A stretch of 64,000 nucleotides of DNA from Frateuria_A yonginensis (GCF_037137055.1 NZ_JBBBNY010000008.1:84948-148947); one strand, 5' to 3'. Counted from the first letter of the stretch, positions 45,852 through 54,397 are shown. Numbers and translations: made by a program. Notes: generated by a model from the sequence alone, not told the origin.

Positions 45852-46624
45852 GGATTACCCTGCTGCATTGAAGATTTCATGGTGATGGCCAGGCGACGGC
45901 CGAGGCGCCCCATGCGGGCGCTACCGATTTCCTCGCCCCCCGGTGCCAGCACCCGGACGGGCGTATCCAGGGAACATTCGCCAACGAGCACCTCGCCCAC
46001 GCGCAGGTCCCCCAGTTCCCGCATGCTGATCGCGCCGAAATCGAGGCCGGCGGTCAGGCTCACGACCGCCGCTGTGGCCGCATCCCCCCGGGGGTGCAGA
46101 GCGACTCCGGCCGCCCGGAAGTCCGCTGGGCAAAGAACGTCCACCGCCACGCGTGACAAGGCCAAACCGATCGTGACGCCGCCGACCTCGAAGGTCAGCC
46201 CAACGGCGCCAAGCTCCTCGCGCGTCAGTGTTCGAGGCCATGCGATCTCGCCGTGCTCGCGTACGTCACCCTGCCCTCCCAGGTGCGAAATCCTGTGTGC
46301 GAGATCCTCGAGCGCCGCCCGACCGACATCCGACGACAGCGTCGCAGGGCTTTCGTGGATCCCTGCCAACCAGTTGCCGAGCCGCACCAGTTCATCGCGC
46401 GCTGCCATGACCATCAGGTTGGGCAGCCCGGGCCCGGCCTGCAGCACGCAAGCTTCATCCGGTGAATAAGGAACGACCGGTGCGTCGTCCACGTGCGGCG
46501 CGATGCCGTCATGGGCCATGCGCCAGTCGGCCAGCCAGGCCAGCACGGGCATGGCGATTCTTTCGCGCAGGGCCGCACGACGGGTGGGGCCTATCCAGCC
46601 GAAGCGGGAAACGGCGTCAGCCAT
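45848..46624 (-). CDS. Short FliM-like/SctQ-like SPOA-domain protein
   Basis: A 258-residue protein in the fliM position. The C-terminal 70 residues form an SPOA domain (ISMRELGDLRVGEVLVGECS, LDTPVRVLAPGGEEIGSARM). The N-terminal 180 residues are only loosely like the FliM middle domain. FliM proteins are about 320-335 residues and begin with a LSQxEIDALL CheY-P-binding motif; it is absent here, where the start is MADAVSRFGWIGPTRRAALR. The architecture resembles SctQ/HrcQ of injectisomes as much as FliM. An ATG four codons upstream (46636) is also possible. It overlaps flgE by 8 nt. Confidence 0.75.
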   Translation of the reverse strand: MADAVSRFGWIGPTRRAALRERIAMPVLAWLADWRMAHDGIAPHVDDAPVVPYSPDEACVLQAGPGLPNLMVMAARDELVRLGNWLAGIHESPATLSSDVGRAALEDLAHRISHLGGQGDVREHGEIAWPRTLTREELGAVGLTFEVGGVTIGLALSRVAVDVLCPADFRAAGVALHPRGDAATAAVVSLTAGLDFGAISMRELGDLRVGEVLVGECSLDTPVRVLAPGGEEIGSARMGRLGRRLAITMKSSMQQGNP

Positions 46625-47777
46625 GGGTCGAGTCATAGAGCTGTTGCAGCATGTCGTTGGTGACGGTCATGACCCGCGAGTTGGCCTGGTAGCCACGCTG
46701 GATGACGATCATGTCCGCCAGCTCCTGGGCCAGATCCACGTTGGACATCTCCAGGCTGCCGCCGACGATCTTCCCGAACACGCCCTCGCCGGCCCCGCCC
46801 AGCTGTCGTTGCTGGCCGGAGCCGACGTCGTAGAGGCGCCCGTTGAGCAGCTCGAGCGAACTTTCGTCCGGAAAGGCGGCCAAGGCCACGCGTGCTCCCT
46901 GGCGGGTCTCTTGGTCGGTGTACTTGAGCTGCAGGACGCCGTTCTCGTCGAACGAGTACGAGGCAACGCCCACCACCGAGTGCCCGTCCTTGGGCGAGGC
47001 GACGAGGTTCGACCCGACACCGGGATAGCTCGTTGCACCGCTCAATGATCCGGCCGCGCCGAAATCGAGCGTGACTGCCTGCGTCTTGCCCGCAAGCGTC
47101 AGCGAGACGCTCATCGTGTTGTAACCGGCCTTGATCGAGCCGTCGCTGCTGAAACGGATCTCGCCATTGGCGACCGCCTGCCCGCTCGCGTCCCTTAGTA
47201 CGACACTCCATCTGCCAGGCGTCGTCGAACCGTTGTTCGTGAGCTTGATGCTGTAAGTGTGGGTGTTCCCGTCGGCGTCGTAGACGGTGAGACTGTTGAT
47301 CGTGAAGTCGGTGTCCTGAGGCGAAAGATTGCCGGTGACACCCACCATGGTGGTGGCTTGGGCAGGCAACGTACGCAGCGTGGTGATGCTGATGTCGGCG
47401 AGATTCCCGCTCTCGTCGATTCCCTGCACGTGGTACTGGCTGACGGTGTCGACCAGATAGCCCTGCGCGTCGAACTGGAACTGACCGGCGCGAGTGTAGA
47501 AGTACTTGCCCGTAGAGGGATCGCGCAGGACGAACAGGCCCTCGCCGTTGATCGCCAGATCGGTATTGTTGCCGGTCTGTTCGATCTGGCCCTCGCTGGT
47601 ACGGATACCCGTGCCCTCGATGCGGGTGCCGAATTCGCCCATGACGTTCTCGAAAAATGAATCCTTGCCCCGGAAGCCGGGCGTATTCATGTTCGAGATG
47701 TTGTTGCTGATGGTGTCCAGACCTTTGGAGAACGCGAAAAGGCCGGACAGGCTGTTGTAAAGCGATTGCAGCGACAT
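46617..47777 (-). CDS. flgE: Flagellar hook protein FlgE
   Basis: A 386-residue axial protein. The N-terminal rod/hook motif SLYNSLSGLFAFSKGLDTIS with NNISNMNTPGF, the central D1/D2 beta domains and the C-terminal MSNVDLAQELADMIVIQRGY with QANSRVMTVTNDMLQQL fit FlgE. AGGAGC precedes the ATG. It lies just after flgD, its cap protein. The size is near normal (E. coli 402), so a hook can probably be built. It could also be compared with short hook proteins of secondary flagellar systems. Confidence 0.93.
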   Translation of the reverse strand: MSLQSLYNSLSGLFAFSKGLDTISNNISNMNTPGFRGKDSFFENVMGEFGTRIEGTGIRTSEGQIEQTGNNTDLAINGEGLFVLRDPSTGKYFYTRAGQFQFDAQGYLVDTVSQYHVQGIDESGNLADISITTLRTLPAQATTMVGVTGNLSPQDTDFTINSLTVYDADGNTHTYSIKLTNNGSTTPGRWSVVLRDASGQAVANGEIRFSSDGSIKAGYNTMSVSLTLAGKTQAVTLDFGAAGSLSGATSYPGVGSNLVASPKDGHSVVGVASYSFDENGVLQLKYTDQETRQGARVALAAFPDESSLELLNGRLYDVGSGQQRQLGGAGEGVFGKIVGGSLEMSNVDLAQELADMIVIQRGYQANSRVMTVTNDMLQQLYDSTHG

Positions 47778-47788
47778 GGTCGTGCTCC

Positions 47789-48211
47789 TCAGGGCGTGAT
47801 CTGCTGGACCTGCGACATGCGGATACCGGTCACCGTGTTGGAGGCCGAGGTGGCCACCGACAGCGAGGCACCGTTTGCGTCGAACTGGATGGCCGTCACT
47901 CTGCCGGTCGCCACGGTAGTGCCATCCGCGCTGGCGAACTGGATGGTGTGGTTGAGCAGGCCCAGCGATTGGCCGCTCGCCGATAGCGCGAGCAGGTTGT
48001 TCACCCCCTGCACCGTCTGCTGCTGTTGCTGGATGCCCACGAACTGCGCCAGCTGGGTCAGGAACTGGCCGTTGTCCATCGGCTGCATCGGGTCCTGGTA
48101 CTGCAGTTCGCTGACGAACAGCTTGATGAAGTCCTGTTCGTTGATCTTCGAGTTGGCGGGAAGTGCGGCGTCCTGCGTCTGCAGCACACTTCCAATCGCG
48201 TCCACTGCCAT
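47789..48211 (-). CDS. flgD: Short hook-cap protein FlgD
   Basis: A 140-residue protein, against about 220-230 for enterobacterial FlgD. The conserved N-terminal part is INEQDFIKLFVSELQYQDPM and QPMDNGQFLTQLAQFVGIQQ. About 60 further residues of beta-rich sequence follow, too few for the full Tudor plus fibronectin-type domains. FlgD scaffolds hook polymerisation. The ATG (48211) overlaps the fliK stop (TGATG), with GGAG seven nt upstream; a GTG one codon earlier is also available. Truncated FlgD proteins occur in some species, so it may still function. Confidence 0.88.
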   Translation of the reverse strand: MAVDAIGSVLQTQDAALPANSKINEQDFIKLFVSELQYQDPMQPMDNGQFLTQLAQFVGIQQQQQTVQGVNNLLALSASGQSLGLLNHTIQFASADGTTVATGRVTAIQFDANGASLSVATSASNTVTGIRMSQVQQITP

Positions 48212-49083
48212 CACGACTCTCCTCTGGAATCCGCGCGCCAGGCGACGACTCCGTTGACCATCACGCGCTCGAGTTCAATGCCTTCCCCAGCAGCCACTCG
48301 CCGCAGGTGTGCGACCAGCGGATCGATCGCCTGGGGCACCAGTCCGTAATCGCGCACCCACATCGTCGCCTTGCCACCGGGCTTCTGGCTGAGGCGCAAC
48401 AGCCGCTCGGGCCACGGCTGCCCCGCGCTGATCAAGGGTCCCAGCACTCGTGCCAGACGCTGGACCGATGATTCAGGTGCGGTGATGGCGCGGTCCGACC
48501 CTTCGATCATTACCGGCCAGGGCATGCCGCTCTCGGCATCCACGCCCTCCTGTGACGTGAGGGACGATGAGGGAACGGGGCCTGGCGCCTCCACGACAGG
48601 AGCGCACCCGGCGCCTGCGACGACAGCCCGGCCACCGGGACCAGCCATGCGCGAGTCAGCAGCATCGATAAAGGAAAGGTAGCCGTTGGCGAACCAGTGC
48701 TGCTCGAACACCCTGGCGCGGATGCCTTCCTCGGCCACGACCGGCGCGTGGTGCGCAACCTGCAAGGCCAGGTTCGGCTCAGCTGGAGCCGGCGAGATGG
48801 CATCCACCAGCGGGATGCTTGCAGCGAGGCGGCCGGGCTCCTGCCATGGGGCTTGCGAAGGGCCGATGCCTGGATCGGACCCTGGCGCCACTTGCCCGAA
48901 ACGCGCGCTCATGGGGGTGGGCATCCGCCGATCCGGTTGCCGCTCCTGGTCAGGCATCGCGGGCGTACCGGCACGCACATGCTCGAGGAAATCCTTGCTC
49001 TCAGGGTGGTGAGCATCTGGTTTGCCCGCGGTACGGGCGGGCGTGGGCTGCGCGTGCGCCGGGTGCAGATCGATACGGGTCAT
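48211..49083 (-). CDS. fliK: FliK-like protein (hook length/substrate specificity)
   Basis: A 290-residue protein, assigned mainly by position between fliJ and flgD. The N-terminal 200 residues are Pro/Ala-rich and low-complexity as in FliK. The C-terminal 85 (LARVLGPLISAGQPWPERLL, GKATMWVRDYGLVPQAIDPL, ELERVMVNGVVAW) form a compact domain but do not show the usual LxPxxLGxVxV FliK motif. The start MTRIDLHPAHAQPTPAR overlaps the fliJ stop (ATGA). FliK proteins measure hook length and switch FlhB specificity. It might instead be an unrelated domain in the same role. Confidence 0.6.
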   Translation of the reverse strand: MTRIDLHPAHAQPTPARTAGKPDAHHPESKDFLEHVRAGTPAMPDQERQPDRRMPTPMSARFGQVAPGSDPGIGPSQAPWQEPGRLAASIPLVDAISPAPAEPNLALQVAHHAPVVAEEGIRARVFEQHWFANGYLSFIDAADSRMAGPGGRAVVAGAGCAPVVEAPGPVPSSSLTSQEGVDAESGMPWPVMIEGSDRAITAPESSVQRLARVLGPLISAGQPWPERLLRLSQKPGGKATMWVRDYGLVPQAIDPLVAHLRRVAAGEGIELERVMVNGVVAWRADSRGES

Positions 49084-49538
49084 GGCCCCTCCGTGGCGCG
49101 CCGGACCAGCCAGACCTCGGTGGCGAACTCGAGTTGGCGCGCCTCGTCTGCCTGCCTGATATCGTCGGAGACGATCGCCGCTTTCTCTTCCAGCCGCTCC
49201 CGCAGCCGTGCCCGTTTCCCGGAGACGCTCGCCTGACTGCCTACGCGCTGTTCGCATTCGGTCAGTTGGGCGTTCTCGTCGGCCAGCATCGCCTGGACAT
49301 GGGCAGACAGCTCCTGGAGCAACGGCAAGCGTGCGAGATCGACGACGGCGCCTTCAAGGGCCGCCTGCAACGCCACATCGGAGCGATCGGCCCTCAAGTG
49401 TGCCTCGCGGGTGCGCTCCTGCTGCGCGTTCTTCCGTTCGATGGCCTCGGCGAGTGCCTGTTTCGCCTGGATCTCGCGGACCCGGGCCACGCGGGCCATC
49501 AGCGCGAGCGTATGGGCTGCCCCTGTCCGGGTCGTCAT
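49080..49538 (-). CDS. fliJ: Flagellar export stalk/chaperone protein FliJ
   Basis: A 152-residue, highly charged, fully helical coiled-coil protein (VARVREIQAKQALAEAIERK, then AHVQAMLADENAQLTECEQR). This matches FliJ, which sits in the FliI hexamer and contacts FlhA. The length is typical (147). Assignment also rests on position between fliI and fliK, with 4-nt overlaps on both sides. Confidence 0.85.
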   Translation of the reverse strand: MTTRTGAAHTLALMARVARVREIQAKQALAEAIERKNAQQERTREAHLRADRSDVALQAALEGAVVDLARLPLLQELSAHVQAMLADENAQLTECEQRVGSQASVSGKRARLRERLEEKAAIVSDDIRQADEARQLEFATEVWLVRRATEGP

Positions 49539-50863
49539 GCGCCTACCTCCGTTGCCCCGACGACGGTCACCAGCGCCGCCAGCGCCTGCTTGCGTGAACT
49601 GCGATCGTCCGGGTTCTGCCGCAACAGCCGTTCCAGTTCGGGCAACACGCGCACAGCATCGTCCAGCACCGGATCATGACCGGACTGGTAGGCGCCCATG
49701 CCGATCAGGTCGCGCGAACGCTCGTAGGCTGCAAGCAACGCCCGGGTGCGCGTCGCGAGCTCTCTTTCCTCGGGTGTGGCGAGCCGGCCCATCAGGCGGC
49801 TTACGCTCCGTAGCACGTCGATGGCCGGCAGTTGGCCACGGTCGGCGAGTCCGCGCGCCAGCACGATGTGGCCGTCGAGGATCGCACGCATGTGGTCGGC
49901 GACAGGCTCGTTCATGTCATCACCCTCCACCAGCACGGTGTAGACCGCGGTGATGGAGCCACCGCGACGCAACCGTCCGCAGCGCTCGAAGATGCGTGGC
50001 AACCAGGTGAACACCGATGGGGGGTAGCCCCTCGACGCGGGCGGCTCGCCAGCGGCAATGCCGATCTCGCGCTGCGCCATGGCGAAGCGCGTCATCGAGT
50101 CGACCACCAGCAGCACGTCCAGCCCCTGGTCACGGAAGTATTCGGCGGTCGCGTGCGCGGCATGCACGGCATGGATACGCAGCAGCGGCGGCTGGTCAGC
50201 GGTGGCGGCGATCACCACCGCGCGGGCGAGTCCCTCCTCACCCAGCGACTCGGCGATGAAATCGCCCACCTCGCGTCCGCGCTCCCCGACCATCGCGACC
50301 ACGATCACGTCCGCCTTCGCCTGTCGTGTGAGCATGCCGAGCAAGGTGCTCTTGCCGACACCGCTGCCGGCGAAGATGCCCACGCGCTGGCCCCGACCCA
50401 GCGTAACCAGCGTGTCGATCGAACGGACACCGGTCTCCAGCACTTCGGTCACTTCGGCCCTTTCCAGTGGTTGGATCGGTGCGTGGTGCAGCGGCACCTG
50501 CGCGGTATGTTCGATCGGTCCAAGGCCGTCGATGGGCTGGCCGAGCGCATCGACCACCCGGCCGAGCAACGCCTCGCCGACGGCTACGTCGCGCTGCCCT
50601 CCGCCGGCGCGCACCACGGCTCCCACCGAAACACCCTGCGCATCGCCGAACGGCATCAGCAACACGCGATCGTCGCGAAAGCCGATGACCTGGGCATCCA
50701 GCGCACCCCGTCCGTTCACCTCGACCGAACACAAGTCTCCCAGCGCGCTGCGCGGGCCGCGCGCTTCCAGCACCAGCCCGTTGCAGGCCACCACGCGCCC
50801 GCAGTGCGAACGGAACGGGGCATCCCGTGCCGCATCGACTAGACGCTGCGCCCGTGCGCTCAC
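49535..50863 (-). CDS. fliI: Flagellum-specific ATPase FliI
   Basis: A 442-residue AAA/F1-beta-type ATPase that energises unloading of export substrates. Walker A GIFAGSGVGKSTLLGM, GERGREVGDFI, Walker B VLLVVDSMTRFAMAQREIGI, and PPASRGYPPSVF, all intact. The N-terminal beta domain and C-terminal helical domain are the expected lengths (E. coli 457). The ATG overlaps the fliH stop (ATGA). Confidence 0.97.
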   Translation of the reverse strand: MSARAQRLVDAARDAPFRSHCGRVVACNGLVLEARGPRSALGDLCSVEVNGRGALDAQVIGFRDDRVLLMPFGDAQGVSVGAVVRAGGGQRDVAVGEALLGRVVDALGQPIDGLGPIEHTAQVPLHHAPIQPLERAEVTEVLETGVRSIDTLVTLGRGQRVGIFAGSGVGKSTLLGMLTRQAKADVIVVAMVGERGREVGDFIAESLGEEGLARAVVIAATADQPPLLRIHAVHAAHATAEYFRDQGLDVLLVVDSMTRFAMAQREIGIAAGEPPASRGYPPSVFTWLPRIFERCGRLRRGGSITAVYTVLVEGDDMNEPVADHMRAILDGHIVLARGLADRGQLPAIDVLRSVSRLMGRLATPEERELATRTRALLAAYERSRDLIGMGAYQSGHDPVLDDAVRVLPELERLLRQNPDDRSSRKQALAALVTVVGATEVGA

Positions 50864-51510
50864 GGGCGACCCTCCGCAAGGGTACCGGCCAGCGCCTCAC
50901 GCAGGTTCGCCAGTTGGGTAGCAAGGCCGGCGTCGACGTCGCCGAGCGACGAGCGTATCAGGCAGCTACCAGCCTCGAGCGAACTGTCCGCGACCAGTTC
51001 GATGCCCGTCGGTACTTCGGCGAACGCCTCACGGTCGCAGGGACTGACGCGCACCTGCGCAGACTCGATGTGCAGGTCACGAAGCGCTTCTCGGCACGCC
51101 GCCTCCACCGCCCGGCGTTCGGCATGCAGGCGCCCGACGATACGGCGCACTGCGATTTCCGCGACGTCCGCTGCGAGCCGTTCGACCGCTTCGGCCTGCC
51201 GCTCGGCAGCCCGCGTGAACTGCTCCATGGCCTCCAGCAGGCTTTCCTGCCAGCCTCGTCTGACGGCTTCCACGTCGGAACGCGCTTCTTCGAGCCGCTT
51301 CAGCGACTCGCTGGCCTGTCGCTCCGCTTCCCTGCGACCATCCTCCTCGCCGGCGGCAAAGCCTTCGAGATAGGCCTGCTTGTAGATGTCTTCCGCCCCG
51401 GCGGGCGGCATGTCGACTGCGATGGCCGGGCCCGTGGGCGACCGGTCCAACGGCCGGGAGGCCGCTCCCATCCTGACCGCCCCGGAAGCGAGCTTACGGA
51501 CGCCGCTCAC
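50860..51510 (-). CDS. fliH: Flagellar export regulator FliH
   Basis: A 216-residue protein. The GTG start (51510) overlaps the stop of the FliG-like gene (GTGA). A short N-terminus is followed by IYKQAYLEGFAAGEEDGRRE (the typical FliH AxxxGxxxG start), a long helix with GxxxG-like spacing, and a C-terminal V-ATPase-E-like domain (ALRDLHIESAQVRVSPCDRE, LEAGSCLIRSSLGDVDAGLA). FliH dimers bind FliI and dock on FliN. The size is close to E. coli FliH (228). Confidence 0.92.
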   Translation of the reverse strand: MSGVRKLASGAVRMGAASRPLDRSPTGPAIAVDMPPAGAEDIYKQAYLEGFAAGEEDGRREAERQASESLKRLEEARSDVEAVRRGWQESLLEAMEQFTRAAERQAEAVERLAADVAEIAVRRIVGRLHAERRAVEAACREALRDLHIESAQVRVSPCDREAFAEVPTGIELVADSSLEAGSCLIRSSLGDVDAGLATQLANLREALAGTLAEGRP

Positions 51511-51959
51511 GCGCTGGCCTCCGTCATCAGCGTACGCTCGCCGCGCTGGCGGACGAGGTGCGCGAGGGTTGCCGCCAGCTTCGGCGGCAGCGAACCGGGC
51601 ACCTCGCGAAGCGCCCGCTCGATCGCAACCTGGTCGGACGGCGACCGTCCCGACAGGTATATGTCGCGGTGGTCCGGCGCGCACGCCGTGAGCATGCGGG
51701 CGATCCAGACCGGCGACAGCCCGTCGAGTCCCGCCAGCAGGACATCGGGCGCCGGTGGTTCCGGACGGGTACCCGGCTCCTCGTGCAGGACATCACGCAG
51801 TACGCCGGCATCCGCCGGGGCCAAAGCGCGGATCTGCCTGAGCAATGGCCTCAGCCGCGTCCACCAGCCAGCTGGCAACCGTCGCCGCATCCAGGCGCGG
51901 TCGCGCGGGTGCAGGCTGGCCAGCAGCACCGCCGCCTGGCGTATGCCGTCGTGGCTCAT
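51507..51959 (-). CDS. Miniature FliG-like protein (fliG/sctK position)
   Basis: A 150-residue protein between fliF and fliH, exactly where fliG belongs. The N-terminus GIRQAAVLLASLHPRDRAWM with RRRLPAGWW resembles the FliG N domain start (xKAAILLxSL...). A second repeat, LLAGLDGLSPVWIARMLTAC with PSDQVAIERALREVPGSLPP, resembles the helical repeats of FliG M/C domains. FliG is about 330 residues with three domains; here roughly half is missing, including the EHPQ motif and the charged torque helix. The ATG overlaps the fliF stop (ATGA). In injectisomes the same slot holds SctK. Identity as a reduced FliG is inference from position and weak pattern. Confidence 0.6.
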   Translation of the reverse strand: MSHDGIRQAAVLLASLHPRDRAWMRRRLPAGWWTRLRPLLRQIRALAPADAGVLRDVLHEEPGTRPEPPAPDVLLAGLDGLSPVWIARMLTACAPDHRDIYLSGRSPSDQVAIERALREVPGSLPPKLAATLAHLVRQRGERTLMTEASA

Positions 51960-53359
51960 GGCGCGCTCTCCGGAGCTTCGATCCATTGGCGGATGCGGGC
52001 CAGCGTCTCCTGCCGTTCGGCCGCGGTCAGCCGCGCCGGCCGTGGCCGCCGCAGCGCGCCGAGCGCGAGCAGGAAAACGATGCCCGTGGCCCCTCCACCG
52101 ATCCAGTAGATCAGCCCGCTGCGGAACGTGGCTCTCACCTGCGCTTCCGGCGGGGTCCCATGCGATGGGGGCGCAGCCGATACGGCACTCGGCGCCACCG
52201 CGCGACCTTGCATGCCGGCCGCAGAAACGGTCGCCGCCGTCGCCATCTCGACATGATCGCCCCGGGAAGGATCCAGGCCGATGCCTGCTGCCACGACGTC
52301 GGAAAGTTCCTTGTAGCTTGCCTCCGGCACGTTGGGCGGCAGCACGATGCCCACGCTGATCCGCTCGATGCGCCCTGGCGCCTGGACGATTTCCTCCTGC
52401 TCCGTTCCGTGCGCGTACTCCACCTCCCGGCTCGACGCAACACTGCCGTTCGCATTGGCGGCCGCTGTGGAAGCGCGGTTGGAGTCGGTCTTTTCGCGCA
52501 CCAGCACGCCGTGGCCATCCTTGCCCTGGGCAAGCACATGGTTGCCGACGCGCTTGACCCGATCGTAGTTGAGCTGGGCGGCCACCGAGACAGTGAAGTC
52601 GTTGCGGTGCAGCGCGCGAGCCAGCAACGAGGACGCCTGCGCCTGCAAGGAGGCCTCCAGCCGCGAAGCCTGATCCTCGCGATCGCCCAGCGCACCCGCG
52701 ACCAGTGCATCCGCACCGCCGGACAACGCAGCCCCCTGCTCGTCCAGCAAGGTCACATTGGCCGGATCGAGTCCTTCAACGGCCGAGGCCACCAACCGCT
52801 GGATGCCGGCCACCTGGCGAGCGCCGAGCTTCTGCCCATCGCGCAGCGCCAGGCTCACGGAGGCTTTCGAGCCTTCCTGGTCCTGCTCGAACAGGTCGGC
52901 GTGATGGAGGGTCAGGTGCACCCTCGCCGAGCGCACTTCGCGCATGCTTTCGATCGTGCGTTCGAGTTCACCTTGCAGCGCGCGCTGGTAGTTGATGCGC
53001 TGGGCAAACTCGGTGACGCCGTAGTCGGAGTCCTTGAACGCCTCGAAACCCACGCTGCCGCCGCGGGGAATACCTTCAGAAGCCAGCTTCATGCGCGTGG
53101 AATAGACGCTCTCGCGCGGCACCAGCACGGTCTTGTCGCCGTCCTCGAAGCGGTAGGGGATGCCCCACCCGGACAGCGCCGTGCCGATCTCGGAGGCATC
53201 CGCCGGACGCAGGTCGGTCGCCAACGCGGCATAGCCCGGATCCAGCGCCCACCAGGCGCCGAATCCAGCGAGCGCCAGAATGCCGAGCAGGCCCATCGCG
53301 AACAGCCAGCGCGCGCGCATCGTCATCCGGATAAAGAAGGAAGGCACGTCCGTCACCAT
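51956..53359 (-). CDS. fliF: MS-ring protein FliF, shortened
   Basis: A 467-residue protein with two membrane segments (about residues 18-40, FAMGLLGILALAGFGAWWAL; and about 411-431, SGLIYWIGGGATGIVFLLAL). The periplasmic domain has the conserved FliF/SctJ ring-building motifs (RINYQRALQGELERTIESMR, SARVHLTLHHADLF, GQKLGARQVAGIQRLVASAV). FliF is usually 550-570 residues. The C-terminal cytosolic tail, which binds the FliG N domain, is only about 33 residues here (AERQETLARIRQWIEA near the end). It lies 1 nt after fliE and overlaps the mini-FliG gene by 4 nt. Confidence 0.95.
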   Translation of the reverse strand: MVTDVPSFFIRMTMRARWLFAMGLLGILALAGFGAWWALDPGYAALATDLRPADASEIGTALSGWGIPYRFEDGDKTVLVPRESVYSTRMKLASEGIPRGGSVGFEAFKDSDYGVTEFAQRINYQRALQGELERTIESMREVRSARVHLTLHHADLFEQDQEGSKASVSLALRDGQKLGARQVAGIQRLVASAVEGLDPANVTLLDEQGAALSGGADALVAGALGDREDQASRLEASLQAQASSLLARALHRNDFTVSVAAQLNYDRVKRVGNHVLAQGKDGHGVLVREKTDSNRASTAAANANGSVASSREVEYAHGTEQEEIVQAPGRIERISVGIVLPPNVPEASYKELSDVVAAGIGLDPSRGDHVEMATAATVSAAGMQGRAVAPSAVSAAPPSHGTPPEAQVRATFRSGLIYWIGGGATGIVFLLALGALRRPRPARLTAAERQETLARIRQWIEAPESAP

Positions 53360-53360
53360 C

Positions 53361-53654
53361 TCAAAGCTGCATCTGGGTCAGTTGCTGGTAGGCCTCGACC
53401 ACGCGGTTGCGCACCTCGACCGCGAACTGCAGGTCCAGGCGCGCGCGCTCCATGGCGATCATCACGTCGTGCAGCGGGATGGCCTCGCCGGCCGCCATGG
53501 CGCGCAGGGCCTGGTCGCCCGCGTTGAGGCTGGTGTTGAGCGCGCCCAGGCCCTCGCCGACCAGCCGCGAAAAATCGGCCGTGGGACGGACCGGGCGGGG
53601 GGCGAACTCCGGCGCGGGCAGTGCGCCGGATACGGGAGCGATCGCGTCGATCAT
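53361..53654 (-). CDS. fliE: Rod/MS-ring junction protein FliE
   Basis: A 97-residue protein. The C-terminal half matches FliE: LNTSLNAGDQALRAMAAGEA, IPLHDVMIAMERARLDLQFA, VEVRNRVVEAYQQLTQMQL. FliE links the MS ring and export gate to the proximal rod and is the first rod component exported. The ATG overlaps the flgC stop by 4 nt. Length is normal (E. coli 104). Confidence 0.94.
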   Translation of the reverse strand: MIDAIAPVSGALPAPEFAPRPVRPTADFSRLVGEGLGALNTSLNAGDQALRAMAAGEAIPLHDVMIAMERARLDLQFAVEVRNRVVEAYQQLTQMQL

Positions 53655-54022
53655 GCCTGGTCCTTTCCGATGTTCAGTGCGGACACGAGCATGTTCCGCA
53701 GCGTATTGAAGGCGCGCAGGTCCGCCTCGTAGCCACGGCTGGCCGAAACGAGCGTGCTCATCTCCGCGACGAGATCGACCTTGGGGTAGTGCACCATGCC
53801 CTTCGCGTCCGCCATGGGATTGGAGGGGTCCCGCACGAGCCGCTCCTCGCCATGGGCCAGGCCCAGGGTCGCGCCGAAATCGCCCGCGCGACCTGCGGCG
53901 GTCGCCTGGCCAGGCGCGATGGGCGTGTTCGCGACCGCGATATCCCGAGCGGCGCGTTCGATGCGTGTGCGCTCGTAATCCAGACCGCCGCGACTGACCG
54001 CAAACAATGCCTCGTAACTCAT
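53651..54022 (-). CDS. flgC: Proximal rod protein FlgC
   Basis: A 123-residue rod protein. The N-terminus is MSYEALFAVSRGGLDYERTR with AARDIAVANT, a less canonical version of the SGLxAxxxRxxVxAxNIANxxT motif. The C-terminus NPMADAKGMVHYPKVDLVAE, MSTLVSASRGYEADLRAFNT and LRNMLVSALNIGK is typical. A little shorter than E. coli FlgC (134). Ribosome site AGGGAC. Confidence 0.92.
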   Translation of the reverse strand: MSYEALFAVSRGGLDYERTRIERAARDIAVANTPIAPGQATAAGRAGDFGATLGLAHGEERLVRDPSNPMADAKGMVHYPKVDLVAEMSTLVSASRGYEADLRAFNTLRNMLVSALNIGKDQA

Positions 54023-54026
54023 GTCC

Positions 54027-54386
54027 CTATTTCCCGCTGATCGCCAGTTGCATGAGCCCGAAATGCCTGCTCAACCCATCCGTCAGGGCGCGATAGGCCA
54101 ACCCCTGGGTGCTCAGTTCGGCCACCTGGTCGTCCAGGCTCGTCCCGTCGGCGACCACGGGCCCGATCTGGTTACGAAGCGACTGCTGTGAAATGGCCTG
54201 CATGCGTGCTCCGGCCCCGGCATCGCCCTTGGCGGCCGCGCCCAGCACGTCGAGCGCATCGGCGAAATCAGCCCGCTGCAGCGTGGCGCCCGGGACGTTC
54301 GCGCGGGCGATGTTGGCGCTGGCGATCTCGGCCCGGACCTGCGCCAGGTCCAGTCCGAGGCGCACCGCTTCCGTCGTGATGTCCAT
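54027..54386 (-). CDS. flgB: Proximal rod protein FlgB
   Basis: A 119-residue protein. The N-terminus MDITTEAVRLGLDLAQVRAE with IASANIARANVPGATLQRAD contains the axial-family ANIANxxTPG-like motif with Val for Thr. The C-terminus LDDQVAELSTQGLAYRALTD, GLSRHFGLMQLAISGK matches FlgB. GGGGGAAGG precedes the ATG. Somewhat shorter than E. coli FlgB (138). Confidence 0.9.
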   Translation of the reverse strand: MDITTEAVRLGLDLAQVRAEIASANIARANVPGATLQRADFADALDVLGAAAKGDAGAGARMQAISQQSLRNQIGPVVADGTSLDDQVAELSTQGLAYRALTDGLSRHFGLMQLAISGK

Positions 54387-54397
54387 CCTTCCCCCTG

